Assembly: GCA_021371955.1 (NCBI GenBank)
Contig: JAJFVD010000003.1
Coordinates: 310,001-374,000 of the forward strand
DNA length: 64,000 nucleotides
Reading direction: 5' to 3'
Source: Bacteroidales bacterium
Lineage (GTDB): Bacteria; Bacteroidota; Bacteroidia; Bacteroidales; UBA932
Shown in pieces: positions 42,334 through 51,883 of the stretch. Every line of letters starts with the position of its first letter. Position 1 is the stretch's first letter. A model generated the notes under the pieces. That model ran no database searches. It had not been told where the DNA came from and saw only the letters and a program-made list of their open reading frames with translations. The position numbers and the translations under genes are program-made.

Positions 42334-43418
42334 TTGCTGTTGTAAATTTTCAGAAGTTCGGAAGCCGCAGTGAATGAACCAATTTCTCCATTCATAACCA
42401 TCTCTTCATATTTTTTTAGTTGTCCCTGTATATGATCGTCTTCAAAAAATCTATTTTTCAACCCTTCATTAATTGTTTCATACATCCAGTATCTGGATTG
42501 CTCTCTCCTTTTGTGAAGGTAATACCCGTTTGCTTCTGTAAGGCGGAAATACTCAAGAATCTTTTCGAGAATTTCAGTAAGCCCGGTTTTTGTAACAGCA
42601 GAAGAGGTCATTGCAGTAGGAACCCATGACGATTCTGTTGGGGGAAAAAGGTGAAGAGCATTGGAATATAGTGCTTTTGCCAGTGTTGCTTTCTCAACAT
42701 TGCTTCCGTCTGCTTTAGTAATTGCAATCAAGTCGGACATCTCCATTATTCCTCTCTTTATGCCCTGAAGTTCGTCCCCGGCACCAGCCAGCATTAGCAA
42801 AAGGAAAAAATCGCTCATTGAGTGTACTGTTGTTTCCGACTGACCAACGCCAACGGTTTCAATGAAAATAACATCAAAACCTGCAGCTTCGCATAATACG
42901 ATACTCTCTCTTGTCTTTCTGGCAACACCGCCTAACGAACCGCCGGTAGGGCTGGGACGGATGAAAGCTTTAGGATCGGAACAGAGCGTCTCCATACGTG
43001 TTTTGTCTCCAAGAATACTCCCTTTGCTTTTCTCGCTGCTCGGGTCAATTGCAAGCACGGCCAGTTTGTGTCCGCTTCCGGTAATAAGACCGCCAAAAGC
43101 TTCAATGAAGGTGCTTTTTCCTGCTCCCGGAACGCCGGTAATGCCTATTCTCATTGATTTTACACAATGTGGCTGGCAGGCTTCAATAATCGTTTGAGAA
43201 AGAATCCTGTGATCGTGCCTGTTGCTCTCTACGAGAGTAATTGCCTGGCTTAGTATTGAAGTATTTCCTGCAAGAATTCCTTCAATATATTCTTCCGCAG
43301 AAAAAATTCGGGCTTTGTGTTTTTTATAAAAGTTCTGAATATATGGGTTGACAACAGGCGGCTGTTCTATTCCTTCGTTAACAATAAGTGCGCTATTGTG
43401 ATTTTTCTCGTGCATCAT
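42330..43418 (-). CDS. meaB: Methylmalonyl-CoA mutase-associated GTPase MeaB
   Basis: This 362-residue G3E GTPase has Walker A GITGVPGAGKSTFIEAFG, DPSSEKSKGSILGDKTRM, ETVGVGQSE (switch II) and ITKADGSN (base recognition). MeaB protects and reloads the B12 cofactor of methylmalonyl-CoA mutase. The mutase genes themselves are outside the window, which differs from the usual adjacency. Its presence implies a B12-dependent succinate-propionate route. A hydrophobic dimerisation tail completes the protein. Confidence 0.93.
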   Translation of the reverse strand: MMHEKNHNSALIVNEGIEQPPVVNPYIQNFYKKHKARIFSAEEYIEGILAGNTSILSQAITLVESNRHDHRILSQTIIEACQPHCVKSMRIGITGVPGAGKSTFIEAFGGLITGSGHKLAVLAIDPSSEKSKGSILGDKTRMETLCSDPKAFIRPSPTGGSLGGVARKTRESIVLCEAAGFDVIFIETVGVGQSETTVHSMSDFFLLLMLAGAGDELQGIKRGIMEMSDLIAITKADGSNVEKATLAKALYSNALHLFPPTESSWVPTAMTSSAVTKTGLTEILEKILEYFRLTEANGYYLHKRREQSRYWMYETINEGLKNRFFEDDHIQGQLKKYEEMVMNGEIGSFTAASELLKIYNSK

Positions 43419-43423
43419 TCTCT

Positions 43424-44518
43424 CTATTTTGTAATATTGCCTGCCACCAGCAGGTTTACTACCGGTCTCGATGGCGAGTTAGTTATGAGGGTAACCTGAA
43501 ATGTTTTGTCTCCTTCAAGTCCCTTGGTGTCAATTGAAACATCAATCTTGCAGGTCTGTCCAGGTTTTACGGGTGAATTAAAATTTGCAGTTGCCCCTTT
43601 TTCGTTAAACTCGGCTTTGTAAATGACCAAATCTCTCTGACCAAGGTTCTTTACCTCAAAAGTTCGGGAAATTACCTCACCGCTTTTAACAACCCCAAAG
43701 TTCAATGCGCTGTTATTTGCCATAGGCAAGGCAGACTGGCTCCTGTCTTCGGCAGAGAGGTCCGAAAAGTTGTCCAGAATTCTGGACTGGACAATGATTT
43801 TCTCCCCTGTTACCTTACTGTTGTTGACTATTAATCCTGCACTATATTGTGTCGTTCCCCAGTTTTTTGTCCCTTTTGTATTTACGGTTATCTGCAATTC
43901 TCCCTTTTTCCCCGGAGCAATAACTGCCGGAACCGAAGTAATATAAAGCCCAGGAGATAAGTTGTAAAACCCTATTGCCAAAGAAACTCCTGATGTATTT
44001 GCTACCTCCATAACATCGTTTCTGGATTCTCCCTGTGCGATGAGCCCGATATCTATAAAGCTGGTTCTAAAGGATAATTTGCCTACTTTTTTTGGAAAAA
44101 GCTGATTCAGTGACTTTGGTTTCTCATGTACCACTCCTTTGATTCTAAGTATTACCGGCCTGTTCATTCCGCTTACATAAACCGTTAGGGATTTGTCAAA
44201 AGGATAAGGCCCCTGGTCGTTAAGAAAAGTAACATCAATTTTACCTTTCTCTCCGGGTTTGACCGGATTTTTTGTCCAGACAGGAGTTGTACAGCCACAT
44301 GACGAAATAACTGTATTTATTAGGATTGGTTGTTTTCCTATGTTCTTGAAAGTGAATGTATAGCTTTGTTTTCCTGAGCTCAAACTAATGTCTCCGAAGT
44401 CGTGAATCATTTTGTTGAATTCGATGATTCCATTGCCGGAATTCTGACCTCTTACTACCGAACCAGAAATTATCAAGACAAACAGAATCAGAGACTTGAT
44501 TGGCAGCATGCTTCTCAT
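43424..44518 (-). CDS. DUF1573 domain protein, exported
   Basis: The 364-residue protein has a signal peptide (about 1-24) and at least two Ig-like DUF1573 domains. The first has HDFGDISLSSGKQSYTFTFKN, SSCGCTTPVW and PGEKGKIDVTF; the last has NFGVVKSGEVISRTFEVKN and PVKPGQTCKIDVSID. A middle repeat starts at SFIDIGLIAQGESRNDV. The family is common in Bacteroidetes and has no established function; an Ig-like (ASH/PapD) fold is inferred. It is upstream of meaB by 5 bases, probably by chance of operon layout. Confidence 0.85.
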   Translation of the reverse strand: MRSMLPIKSLILFVLIISGSVVRGQNSGNGIIEFNKMIHDFGDISLSSGKQSYTFTFKNIGKQPILINTVISSCGCTTPVWTKNPVKPGEKGKIDVTFLNDQGPYPFDKSLTVYVSGMNRPVILRIKGVVHEKPKSLNQLFPKKVGKLSFRTSFIDIGLIAQGESRNDVMEVANTSGVSLAIGFYNLSPGLYITSVPAVIAPGKKGELQITVNTKGTKNWGTTQYSAGLIVNNSKVTGEKIIVQSRILDNFSDLSAEDRSQSALPMANNSALNFGVVKSGEVISRTFEVKNLGQRDLVIYKAEFNEKGATANFNSPVKPGQTCKIDVSIDTKGLEGDKTFQVTLITNSPSRPVVNLLVAGNITK

Positions 44519-44550
44519 ATTATCTCGTTTTTATTGTTGATTAGATAATA

Positions 44551-44558
44551 CAAAGATA
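44551..44558 (-). promoter_or_regulatory. -7 box of the DUF1573-meaB-exporter unit
   Basis: The minus strand reads TATCTTTG, 32 bases upstream of the ATG at 44518. Confidence 0.55.
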
Positions 44559-44589
44559 CATTTGTATTTGTTCATTCCAACCTATTTTA

Positions 44590-44597
44590 TACCTTTG
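44590..44597 (+). promoter_or_regulatory. -7 box of the small ferredoxin gene
   Basis: TACCTTTG matches TAnnTTTG, 32 bases upstream of the ATG at 44630. It is divergent from the box at 44551-44558. Confidence 0.55.
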
Positions 44598-44629
44598 CAG
44601 TTAACAAACCAATTTTAAAACTTTATATA

Positions 44630-44797
44630 ATGGCTTACAAAATTTCTGATGATTGCACCGCTTGCGGAACTTGCATCGATGAGTGTCCTGTTGAGGCTAT
44701 CTCTCCCGGCGATATTTACAAAATTGATCCAAATATTTGTTCAGACTGTGGTACTTGTGCCGACGTTTGTCCTGTTGGAGCAATTGCTCAAGAATAG
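44630..44797 (+). CDS. 2[4Fe-4S] ferredoxin
   Basis: This 55-residue acidic protein is a classical clostridial-type ferredoxin with two complete motifs: C9, C12, C15, C19 (CTACGTCIDEC) and C37, C40, C43, C47 (CSDCGTCADVC). It carries low-potential electrons and is a plausible partner of HydABC and of pyruvate:ferredoxin oxidoreductase (not in the window). It is monocistronic, with a clear promoter box and a textbook terminator, as expected for a highly expressed electron carrier. Confidence 0.96.
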   Translation: MAYKISDDCTACGTCIDECPVEAISPGDIYKIDPNICSDCGTCADVCPVGAIAQE

Positions 44798-44820
44798 TTT
44801 AAACGAATGAATTAATGAAG

Positions 44821-44845
44821 GCTGCACATTTGTGCAGCTTTTTTT
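44821..44845 (+). terminator. Ferredoxin terminator
   Basis: The hairpin GCTGCACA-TT-TGTGCAGC (44821-44838) is followed by seven T residues. Confidence 0.92.
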
Positions 44846-45884
44846 ATATCTCGACCTGTCCAAGGGTGAAAGAGTTAAACGGCGCAATTGTGAGGTTTGT
44901 CTTGTAGCTTGATGTTGGAAGAAAGTATCCGGGAGTTGTCGATCCTGCGTTTTTTATAACTACGTCCATAATATATATAGTATTTCTTAAAACACCGGCA
45001 TTGTTTGATGTTCCGTATCCAGTTTTGTTTACAGGAATTGGATAATAGTATTTTGTCCCGTTAAGCGTTCCTTCAATTACAAGCTTAGTATATTTCACAT
45101 AGGAGTTCTCCACATCAGTGGTGTTTGAATATGCATAAAAATGATGCTTTATAGTATATACGGCATCTCCAATATCCTGAGGAATTGAATCATAAAAAAT
45201 ATTGTTAATCATAGATCCTGAGTAATTTGCAGGGATGTTTGAACCTAAATTATGCACTAATAATGGAACAGTCTCGGAGCCGTCATGAATGACTTTTTTC
45301 CCGACAATATTTAAGAGATAAACCTTAACATTTTTAAGAGCCATTCCCTCATAGGGTCCTCCGGCAAATTCTGTTTTAAGACTGTTCAGGACAATTTTAG
45401 ATATAAACCTTTCCATACTGATATTAGCAACACTGTTTTCTCCTGCATAAAAATCAAGATTTTTACCAATCATGGTAAAATATCCGGGTTCCTCTTTCAG
45501 AAGAGATGTTTGCAGTGCTAAAAAATTTTCCTCATTCAATATGCCGCCAAACCCTTCATCAATATGCGGATTTGCCAGTATATATATCCTCTTTTGACCC
45601 ATCGGGGTTTTAATAGTGATGTTTGTCAAAGAATCGGGACTAAGGATTTTCTTATAGGTGGAAAGATTGTCGAAGTTGGCGTCGAACAAAAAAATATGAA
45701 GTTCTTTTACTCCTCCGGAAACGCCAAGAGTGTCGTGAAACGGATCTGTCGCTTTTGTGCCGGTTGTTCCTCCATTAAGTCTTATGCTGATAGTGCATTC
45801 CTTTCCAATATTTGGTAATGGATCTTTTTTACAGGATGCAGCCATTATTAATATTGCTGCAATGATAAATAATTTCTCTCTCAT
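44844..45884 (-). CDS. FimA/Mfa-type fimbrillin or FimB/Mfa2 anchor lipoprotein
   Basis: The 346-residue protein has a lipoprotein signal peptide with lipobox AASC (Cys 18). The fimbrillin-like N-domain begins at GKECTISIRLNGGTTGTKATD and includes VKELHIFLFDANFDNLSTYK and IYILANPH. The C-domain ends in a beta-strand typical of donor-strand assembly (TNLTIAPFNSFTLGQVEI). Type V pili of Bacteroidales are built from lipoprotein precursors cleaved by a gingipain-like protease. No other fimbrial gene is nearby, so it is an orphan. It could be a stalk, tip or anchor subunit. Confidence 0.78.
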   Translation of the reverse strand: MREKLFIIAAILIMAASCKKDPLPNIGKECTISIRLNGGTTGTKATDPFHDTLGVSGGVKELHIFLFDANFDNLSTYKKILSPDSLTNITIKTPMGQKRIYILANPHIDEGFGGILNEENFLALQTSLLKEEPGYFTMIGKNLDFYAGENSVANISMERFISKIVLNSLKTEFAGGPYEGMALKNVKVYLLNIVGKKVIHDGSETVPLLVHNLGSNIPANYSGSMINNIFYDSIPQDIGDAVYTIKHHFYAYSNTTDVENSYVKYTKLVIEGTLNGTKYYYPIPVNKTGYGTSNNAGVLRNTIYIMDVVIKNAGSTTPGYFLPTSSYKTNLTIAPFNSFTLGQVEI

Positions 45885-45912
45885 GTATAATCGTTTTTTT
45901 TATGATATGCGG

Positions 45913-45920
45913 CAAAAATA
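45913..45920 (-). promoter_or_regulatory. -7 box of the fimbrillin gene
   Basis: The minus strand reads TATTTTTG, 28 bases upstream of the ATG at 45884. Confidence 0.45.
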
Positions 45921-46031
45921 TCTCACTGTCAGGAGATAAGAAAACGAAAACGCCTGAAATATCTAATTCTGTTTAATTATTATATCTTTTTAAAAAAAGC
46001 AGGCCATTGAACAGTAAAAGATATATTTTTC

Positions 46032-46039
46032 TAACTTTG
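46032..46039 (+). promoter_or_regulatory. -7 box of serS-ruvC
   Basis: TAACTTTG matches TAnnTTTG, 23 bases upstream of the serS ATG. Confidence 0.55.
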
Positions 46040-46062
46040 AGGCTCCAATTATATAAAATCAT

Positions 46063-47331
46063 ATGCTGAACATTAAACTTTTAAGAGAGCAACCCGAATA
46101 CGTGATAGAGAGGTTGATGGTCAAGAATTTCGACGCCAAATCAATTATTGAAAAAGTAAACGCTCTGGACCAGATTCGCCGTTCCTGCCAGACAGAACAG
46201 GACGCTGTTCTTGCAGATCAGAATTCTCTTGCAAAGGAGATTGGATCTTTAATGAAAAACGTAAAGAGAGAAGAGGCCGAATCAGCAAAAATGAAAGTAT
46301 CCGAGCTGAAAGAAATTTCAAAAGGATTGGAGAATAAGATAAAAGAGAGCGAAAATGAACTTAATGATCTTCTCGTTCAACTTCCTAATCTCCCGCATAT
46401 TTCGGTTCCCAGGGGAAAAATGGCCGAAGATAATGTGATTGTGAGAGAGGGCGGTTCTTTTCCAAAGCTTGAAAATGCTATTCCTCACTGGGAACTTGCA
46501 AAAAAATATGACATTATTGATTTTGATCTTGGAGTAAAACTTACAGGTGCAGGATTTCCTGTTTATAAAGGTAAAGGAGCAAAAATACAGAGGGCTCTCA
46601 TATCTTTCTTTCTTGACATGAATACAAGAGCAGGTTATACCGAAGTTCAGCCGCCGCTTATGGTAAACGAAGCATCCGGATATGGTACAGGTCAGCTTCC
46701 GGACAAGGGAGAACAGATGTACTTTGTTGGGCTTGACAATTTTTACCTTATTCCAACTGCCGAAGTTCCCGTTACCAATATTTTCAGAGATGTAATTCTT
46801 AACAGGGGAGAGATGCCTGTAAAGATGACTGCATATACTCCATGTTTCAGGCGTGAGGCCGGTTCTTACGGAAAGGACGTGAGAGGTCTTAACAGGCTTC
46901 ATCAGTTTGACAAAGTGGAAATCGTTCAGGTTTCACACCCCGATACCTCTTATTCTGCTTTAGAAGAGATGGTAAAGCATGTAGAAGGCATCGTGCAGTC
47001 GCTTGGGCTCCCATACAGAATTCTCAGACTTTGCGGCGGAGATATGAGTTTTACATCTGCCCTTACATACGATTTTGAAGTCTATTCAGCAGCACAGGAG
47101 AGATGGCTTGAAGTGAGCTCGGTATCAAATTTTGAATCGTTTCAGGCGAATCGTCTGAAATTAAGATACAAGGACGAAACCGGCAAAATTCAACTCGCGC
47201 ATACATTAAACGGGAGTTCGCTTGCCCTTCCTAGAATCCTTGCGGCAATTCTCGAAAACAATCAGGACAGCAGAGGAATAAAAATTCCTGATGTACTTAA
47301 AGACTATTGCGGTTTTTCTTATATAGACTAA
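46063..47331 (+). CDS. serS: Seryl-tRNA synthetase
   Basis: This 422-residue class II synthetase has the N-terminal tRNA-binding coiled coil (about 30-105, ending LLVQLPNLPH) and the catalytic core. Motif 2 is TPCFRREAGSYGKDVRGLNR, followed by QFDKVE. Motif 3 is NGSSLALPRILAAILENNQ. It charges tRNA(Ser) and supplies Ser-tRNA(Sec) if present. It is followed by ruvC after 18 bases. Confidence 0.97.
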   Translation: MLNIKLLREQPEYVIERLMVKNFDAKSIIEKVNALDQIRRSCQTEQDAVLADQNSLAKEIGSLMKNVKREEAESAKMKVSELKEISKGLENKIKESENELNDLLVQLPNLPHISVPRGKMAEDNVIVREGGSFPKLENAIPHWELAKKYDIIDFDLGVKLTGAGFPVYKGKGAKIQRALISFFLDMNTRAGYTEVQPPLMVNEASGYGTGQLPDKGEQMYFVGLDNFYLIPTAEVPVTNIFRDVILNRGEMPVKMTAYTPCFRREAGSYGKDVRGLNRLHQFDKVEIVQVSHPDTSYSALEEMVKHVEGIVQSLGLPYRILRLCGGDMSFTSALTYDFEVYSAAQERWLEVSSVSNFESFQANRLKLRYKDETGKIQLAHTLNGSSLALPRILAAILENNQDSRGIKIPDVLKDYCGFSYID

Positions 47332-47349
47332 AACGGAGTTACCATATTA

Positions 47350-47904
47350 ATGGTCAAAAACAAAGTAATACTGGGCATTGACCCCGGTACGCAAATTCTC
47401 GGATTTGGAGTTATTGAGGTGGCAGGCAGGTCGCCCGTATACATAGATATGGGTGTTGTGGATATGAGAAAGGAGAAGGACCATTTTGTTAAAATCAGAC
47501 AAATTTTTATTGAGGTAACTAATCTTATTGAATATTACAAACCGGACGAACTTTCAATTGAGGCCCCTTTTTATGGCAAGAATATTCAATCCATGCTTAA
47601 ACTTGCCCGGGCGCAGGGTTCTGCAATTTCGGCAGCTCTTAACAGAAATATGCCCATAACAGAATATGCCCCAAGAAAGATAAAAATGGCTATTACCGGA
47701 AAGGGGGCAGCATCAAAGGAACAGGTTGCCACAATTCTTAAGAACATTCTAAAAATCGAGGAAAAACCCGAGTTTCTCGACGCAACCGATGGTCTTGCGG
47801 TTGCGCTTTGTCACTATTATCAGCTTACCGGATTTGCCGCCGGAAAGGGGGCTCCGAAAAGCTGGGAATCTTTTGTGAAATCAAATCCAAAAAGAGTTAA
47901 GTAA
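47350..47904 (+). CDS. ruvC: Crossover junction endodeoxyribonuclease RuvC
   Basis: The 184-residue protein shows the RuvC start ILGIDPGTQILGFGVIE with catalytic Asp, the second acidic site ELSIEAPFYGKN, and the C-terminal DATDGLAVALCHYY. It resolves Holliday junctions with RuvAB. The C-terminal tail (GAPKSWESFVKSNPKRVK) matches Bacteroidales RuvC. The length is normal. Confidence 0.95.
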   Translation: MVKNKVILGIDPGTQILGFGVIEVAGRSPVYIDMGVVDMRKEKDHFVKIRQIFIEVTNLIEYYKPDELSIEAPFYGKNIQSMLKLARAQGSAISAALNRNMPITEYAPRKIKMAITGKGAASKEQVATILKNILKIEEKPEFLDATDGLAVALCHYYQLTGFAAGKGAPKSWESFVKSNPKRVK

Positions 47905-47990
47905 TTTTTTTCAATCCAATTTAACCTTTTGCCAGATCGGTTGTCAAAGGGTAGTTGAATTTATAATTGAATTGATATTTATATACCATT

Positions 47991-50816
47991 ATGAGATATT
48001 TTAAAGTAGTTTTTGCTCTGGTTACATTTTTGTCTTTGAGTTTAGGAACCCTGTATGCGGAGGAGGTGAAGGATTCAAAAGTAAAACTTACAGTACTGGA
48101 TAGTCTTAGAAGAGAGCCTGTTGAATTTGCAACAGCTTCAATAACCCCTTTGGGGTCCACCACACCTTCAAAATATGCACTTTCCGATAACAGAGGAAAA
48201 GTTGAACTTACCGGTATGGCAGCAGGGAAGTACACTATACGCATTGAATATATGGGATATATAACTTACTCCAGGCCAATAACAATAGAGCAGCAAAGGG
48301 TCGTAGATCTTGGAGATATTGCGCTGAAAGAACAAATGAACACGCTTAATTCTGTTGTGGTAACAGCAGTAGGTAATCCCATTGTAGTAAAAAAGGACAC
48401 CATAGAGTATAATGCCTCTTCATATAAAACAACTGACAATGATATGCTGGAGGAGTTGCTTAAAAAACTTCCGGGCGTAGAAATAGATTCAGACGGGAAA
48501 ATTACGGCAAACGGTAAGGAAATCAATAAAATTATGATTGACGGGAAGACCTTCTTCCTTAATGACCCTCAGCTTGCCACAAAGAACATTCCTGCAAAAA
48601 TTGTAGATAAAGTTAAAGTGGTGGAGAGAAAATCTGAGCAGGCACAATTTACCGGAATAAATGACGGGAATGAAGAGACTGTAATCGATTTAAGTATTAG
48701 ACCGGGTATGATGAACGGATGGTTTGGAAATCTTTCGGCAGGATACGGCACCGACGACAGGTATCAGGCAGCCGGTATGGCAGGTAATTTCAAACAAAAA
48801 AGCCAGATTACTTTTATTGGTAACCTTAATAATACCAACAACAGGGGCTTTTCGGACATCGCCGGTTCAATGATGTCTGCGATGAGAAGCTCTTCCGGAA
48901 TGGGAGGCGTGAGAATAGGGGGTGCAACAATGAGATTCGGAGGCAATGGAATAACAAAATCCTGGCTGGGCGGAATAAACGGGAACATTGAATCTGCAAA
49001 CAAAAAACTTAAACTGGGTGGTAACTACCTTTACAGCGGAAGCGACAACCTTGCCGTAAGTAAAAGTTTAAGACAAAACTTTTTGACCGACAGTACATTC
49101 AATTACTCTCAGTCTACCAAATCAGAAACTTATGCAGACGGTCACAGAATGGCACTGCAGCTTGAGTATCAGCTTACAGACAAAGCATCTATTTTGTTTC
49201 GCCCGAATGTGAGCATTGGTAAAGGGAATTTCAATGACACAAAGGATTTCTGGACAAGAGGAGGCTTGGGCACGAAGATAAATGAAGGTAACAGTGAATC
49301 TTTCGGAGAAAACAGTTCCCAGTCGGTTGACGGTGACCTGCTTTTCCGTCAGAAACTGAACAAAGTTGGAAGGACATTTTCAGTTAATGTTAATTACAGC
49401 TTTTCAAACAATGATATTTTCAACGCAAAGAATTTATCTAAAACTGTAATCGGAGACAAGGCAGACTCAACAGTAATTAATCAGGAGTATAAAATGAATA
49501 CTCTCGGGTATACCTTGGGCGCAAGGGCTTCTTATACAGAGCCTCTTGGCAAGAATTTCTTTATGGAGCTTGCATACCAGTATCGTTACCGGTTTAATAA
49601 ATCGGAAAAGGAAGCCTATAATTTCAACAGCCTCACCAACACTTACAATCTTAAGGATAGTGTCTATTCGAATTCTTTTGAAAATACTTTTATCAACCAG
49701 ACTGTTGAGGCAAATCTCCGCAAAACAGGAGAAAAATACAACTATGTCGTGGGATTTAATGTTCAGCCGTCAACAACAAGAAGCATTGGCAGCAACAGGG
49801 ATTTAAGCCGGTCGGTTGTGAATTTTGCTCCTATGGCTATGTTTGAATATGCATTTAGCGAAACACAGGAACTGGAAATGAGATATCGCGGAAATACAAG
49901 ACAGCCATCGATAAATCAGTTGCAGCCTGTACCGGACAACTCAAATCCGCTTTATATACCGTTAGGCAATCCGGATCTGCTTCCTGAGTTTGAACATTCG
50001 TTGCGTATTGAATACAGTGATACAAAAAAAGAGAAGTTCAGGACTTTGAATGCCGGTTTTAATGCCACCTATACAATGGACAAGATTGTAAACAAAAGGT
50101 GGTATGACGATTCAGGAGTTCAGTATACCATGCCTGTAAACGAACAGGGGGCATACAATGTGAATGCAAATTTCATGTACAACACTCCAATTGCCAAGTC
50201 CAAGATATCTATTATGAACTTTACAAGAGCCGGTATTAATAAGGGTGTCAGCTTTTCCGGAAGAACAGAGGCTACTTTGCTGAAAAACTATACTACTTCG
50301 CTCTCTATAAATGATATGCTCAGGTTGATGTACAGAGGCACAAAACTTCAGCTGAGTATTGGAGGACGGGTTGGTTACAATTATGCATGGTATACTGTTC
50401 AGCAGACAAAAAAACCTGCGACATGGAACAATTCTGTAAGCGGTTACATTAACTGGACACTCCCTGCAGGTATTAACCTCACTTCAGATGCCGAATACAA
50501 TTTCTACATCGGATACGGAGAAGGATACAATACTCCGGCGATTGTCTGGAATGCAGAAATTTCCAAACTTATGTTTAAGAATACAGGAACACTTCGCTTA
50601 AAGATATTTGACATACTTAACCAGTCAAAAAGCGTTTGGAGAACAACTACAGACAACTACATCGAGGATGTTCAGAACAATATTCTTCAGCAATACTTTA
50701 TGCTAAGCTTTACCTGGAGATTTGGAACATTTGGCGGTAACAGGGGAGGCAGAGAAGGTGACCATGGTCCGGGACCAGGACGCGGGCCGGGAATGGGCGG
50801 AATGAGGTTCCATTAA
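47991..50816 (+). CDS. Outer-membrane beta-barrel receptor-like protein (carboxypeptidase-regulatory N-domain)
   Basis: The 941-residue protein has a signal peptide (about 1-24), a carboxypeptidase-regulatory-like domain (VKLTVLDSLRREPVEFATASI … YTIRIEYMGYITYSRPI, about 30-110), and a plug-like domain (LEELLKKLPGVEIDSDGKIT, a variant of the TonB-receptor plug). A barrel of about 700 residues ends in aromatic strands (FMLSFTWRFG). The last 20 residues are Gly/Arg-rich (GPGPGRGPGMGGMRFH). This is the OMP_b-brl_3 type related to SusC but without a SusD partner. Ligand unknown. Gly-rich tails occur in several members. Confidence 0.82.
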   Translation: MRYFKVVFALVTFLSLSLGTLYAEEVKDSKVKLTVLDSLRREPVEFATASITPLGSTTPSKYALSDNRGKVELTGMAAGKYTIRIEYMGYITYSRPITIEQQRVVDLGDIALKEQMNTLNSVVVTAVGNPIVVKKDTIEYNASSYKTTDNDMLEELLKKLPGVEIDSDGKITANGKEINKIMIDGKTFFLNDPQLATKNIPAKIVDKVKVVERKSEQAQFTGINDGNEETVIDLSIRPGMMNGWFGNLSAGYGTDDRYQAAGMAGNFKQKSQITFIGNLNNTNNRGFSDIAGSMMSAMRSSSGMGGVRIGGATMRFGGNGITKSWLGGINGNIESANKKLKLGGNYLYSGSDNLAVSKSLRQNFLTDSTFNYSQSTKSETYADGHRMALQLEYQLTDKASILFRPNVSIGKGNFNDTKDFWTRGGLGTKINEGNSESFGENSSQSVDGDLLFRQKLNKVGRTFSVNVNYSFSNNDIFNAKNLSKTVIGDKADSTVINQEYKMNTLGYTLGARASYTEPLGKNFFMELAYQYRYRFNKSEKEAYNFNSLTNTYNLKDSVYSNSFENTFINQTVEANLRKTGEKYNYVVGFNVQPSTTRSIGSNRDLSRSVVNFAPMAMFEYAFSETQELEMRYRGNTRQPSINQLQPVPDNSNPLYIPLGNPDLLPEFEHSLRIEYSDTKKEKFRTLNAGFNATYTMDKIVNKRWYDDSGVQYTMPVNEQGAYNVNANFMYNTPIAKSKISIMNFTRAGINKGVSFSGRTEATLLKNYTTSLSINDMLRLMYRGTKLQLSIGGRVGYNYAWYTVQQTKKPATWNNSVSGYINWTLPAGINLTSDAEYNFYIGYGEGYNTPAIVWNAEISKLMFKNTGTLRLKIFDILNQSKSVWRTTTDNYIEDVQNNILQQYFMLSFTWRFGTFGGNRGGREGDHGPGPGRGPGMGGMRFH

Positions 50817-51883
50817 TGGGTCGCGGAGTATGCTCTCCACTTTTCAATAACAGAATTTAAATCAAGGGGAATCTCAGTTTCAAAAAAGAGGTTCCCTTTT
50901 GTTTTGGGGTGAAGGAAACCAAGAGTCTTTGCATGGAGAGCATGTCTTGGCAGGAGTTCATAGCAATTCTCAATGAATTTTCTGAATTTCGCCGACATAA
51001 CCCATTTTGAAACCTTTTCCCCGCCATACCTGTCATCATTGAACAGGGGATGGCCCAGATAATCCATATGAACTCTTATCTGATGAGTTCTTCCGGTTTC
51101 AAGCGTACATTCTACAAGAGTGGTAAAGCCGAACCTCTCTATTACTTTATAGTGAGTTACAGCATGCTTGCCAATCCCTCCTTCCGGAAAAACCTTGAAT
51201 TTAAGCCTGTTTGAAGGGTCCCGTGCAATGTTGCCCTCAATTGTCCCTTCGTTTTCCTTAAGGTTTCCCCATACTAGTGCAACATATTTCCTGTCTATCG
51301 TATGATCGAAAAATTGTTTCGCAAGAAAAAGCTGGGATTCATCGTTTTTGGCAACAAGTAAAAGGCCGGACGTGTTTTTGTCAATCCGGTGTACGAGTAT
51401 TCCCATTCTCTCATCCGGAGCATCCTCGTCCTGTGACAGACCCAAATGAAATGCAAGTGCATTTACAAGTGTACCTGAAAAATGGCCGTGACCCGGATGG
51501 ACAACAAGGCCTGCAGGCTTATTGATAACAAGCAGGTCGTCATCTTCAAAAACAATGTCTAGCGGAATATTTTCCGGTTTTACTTCAAAACCGCGTCTCT
51601 TGTATGGAAGTACAATTGTAATAATATCGTAGGGTTTAACTACATAGTTGGCTTTTACAACTTTGTCGTTAACAAGCACATATCCTGCTCCGATTGCAAG
51701 CTGAACTCTGTGCCTGGAGGTTTTCTCCATATGGGCGGTAATGTATTTATCTACCCTTAACTGACTTTGACCCTTGTCCGCAACGAATCTGTAATGTTCA
51801 AACGAGCCACCCGACTCTTCGTCATCGCCGATTTCGTCGATATCAATATCAATATCAATATCTTCTTCGTCCTCTCTTGCCAT
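50813..51883 (-). CDS. RluA/RluD-family 23S rRNA pseudouridine synthase
   Basis: The 356-residue enzyme has an S4 RNA-binding domain (about 40-100) and a catalytic domain with HRIDKNTSGLLLVAKN (active Asp), TGRTHQIRVHMDYLGHPL and GHGHFSGTLVNAL. The RluD-like arrangement suggests that it makes pseudouridines in 23S rRNA helix 69. The N-terminus is an acidic repeat, DIDIDIDIDEIGDDEESGG, encoded by tandem GATATT-like hexamers (51834-51870). It overlaps the receptor-like gene by 4 bases tail to tail and the PASTA gene by 1 base. Confidence 0.88.
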   Translation of the reverse strand: MAREDEEDIDIDIDIDEIGDDEESGGSFEHYRFVADKGQSQLRVDKYITAHMEKTSRHRVQLAIGAGYVLVNDKVVKANYVVKPYDIITIVLPYKRRGFEVKPENIPLDIVFEDDDLLVINKPAGLVVHPGHGHFSGTLVNALAFHLGLSQDEDAPDERMGILVHRIDKNTSGLLLVAKNDESQLFLAKQFFDHTIDRKYVALVWGNLKENEGTIEGNIARDPSNRLKFKVFPEGGIGKHAVTHYKVIERFGFTTLVECTLETGRTHQIRVHMDYLGHPLFNDDRYGGEKVSKWVMSAKFRKFIENCYELLPRHALHAKTLGFLHPKTKGNLFFETEIPLDLNSVIEKWRAYSATH

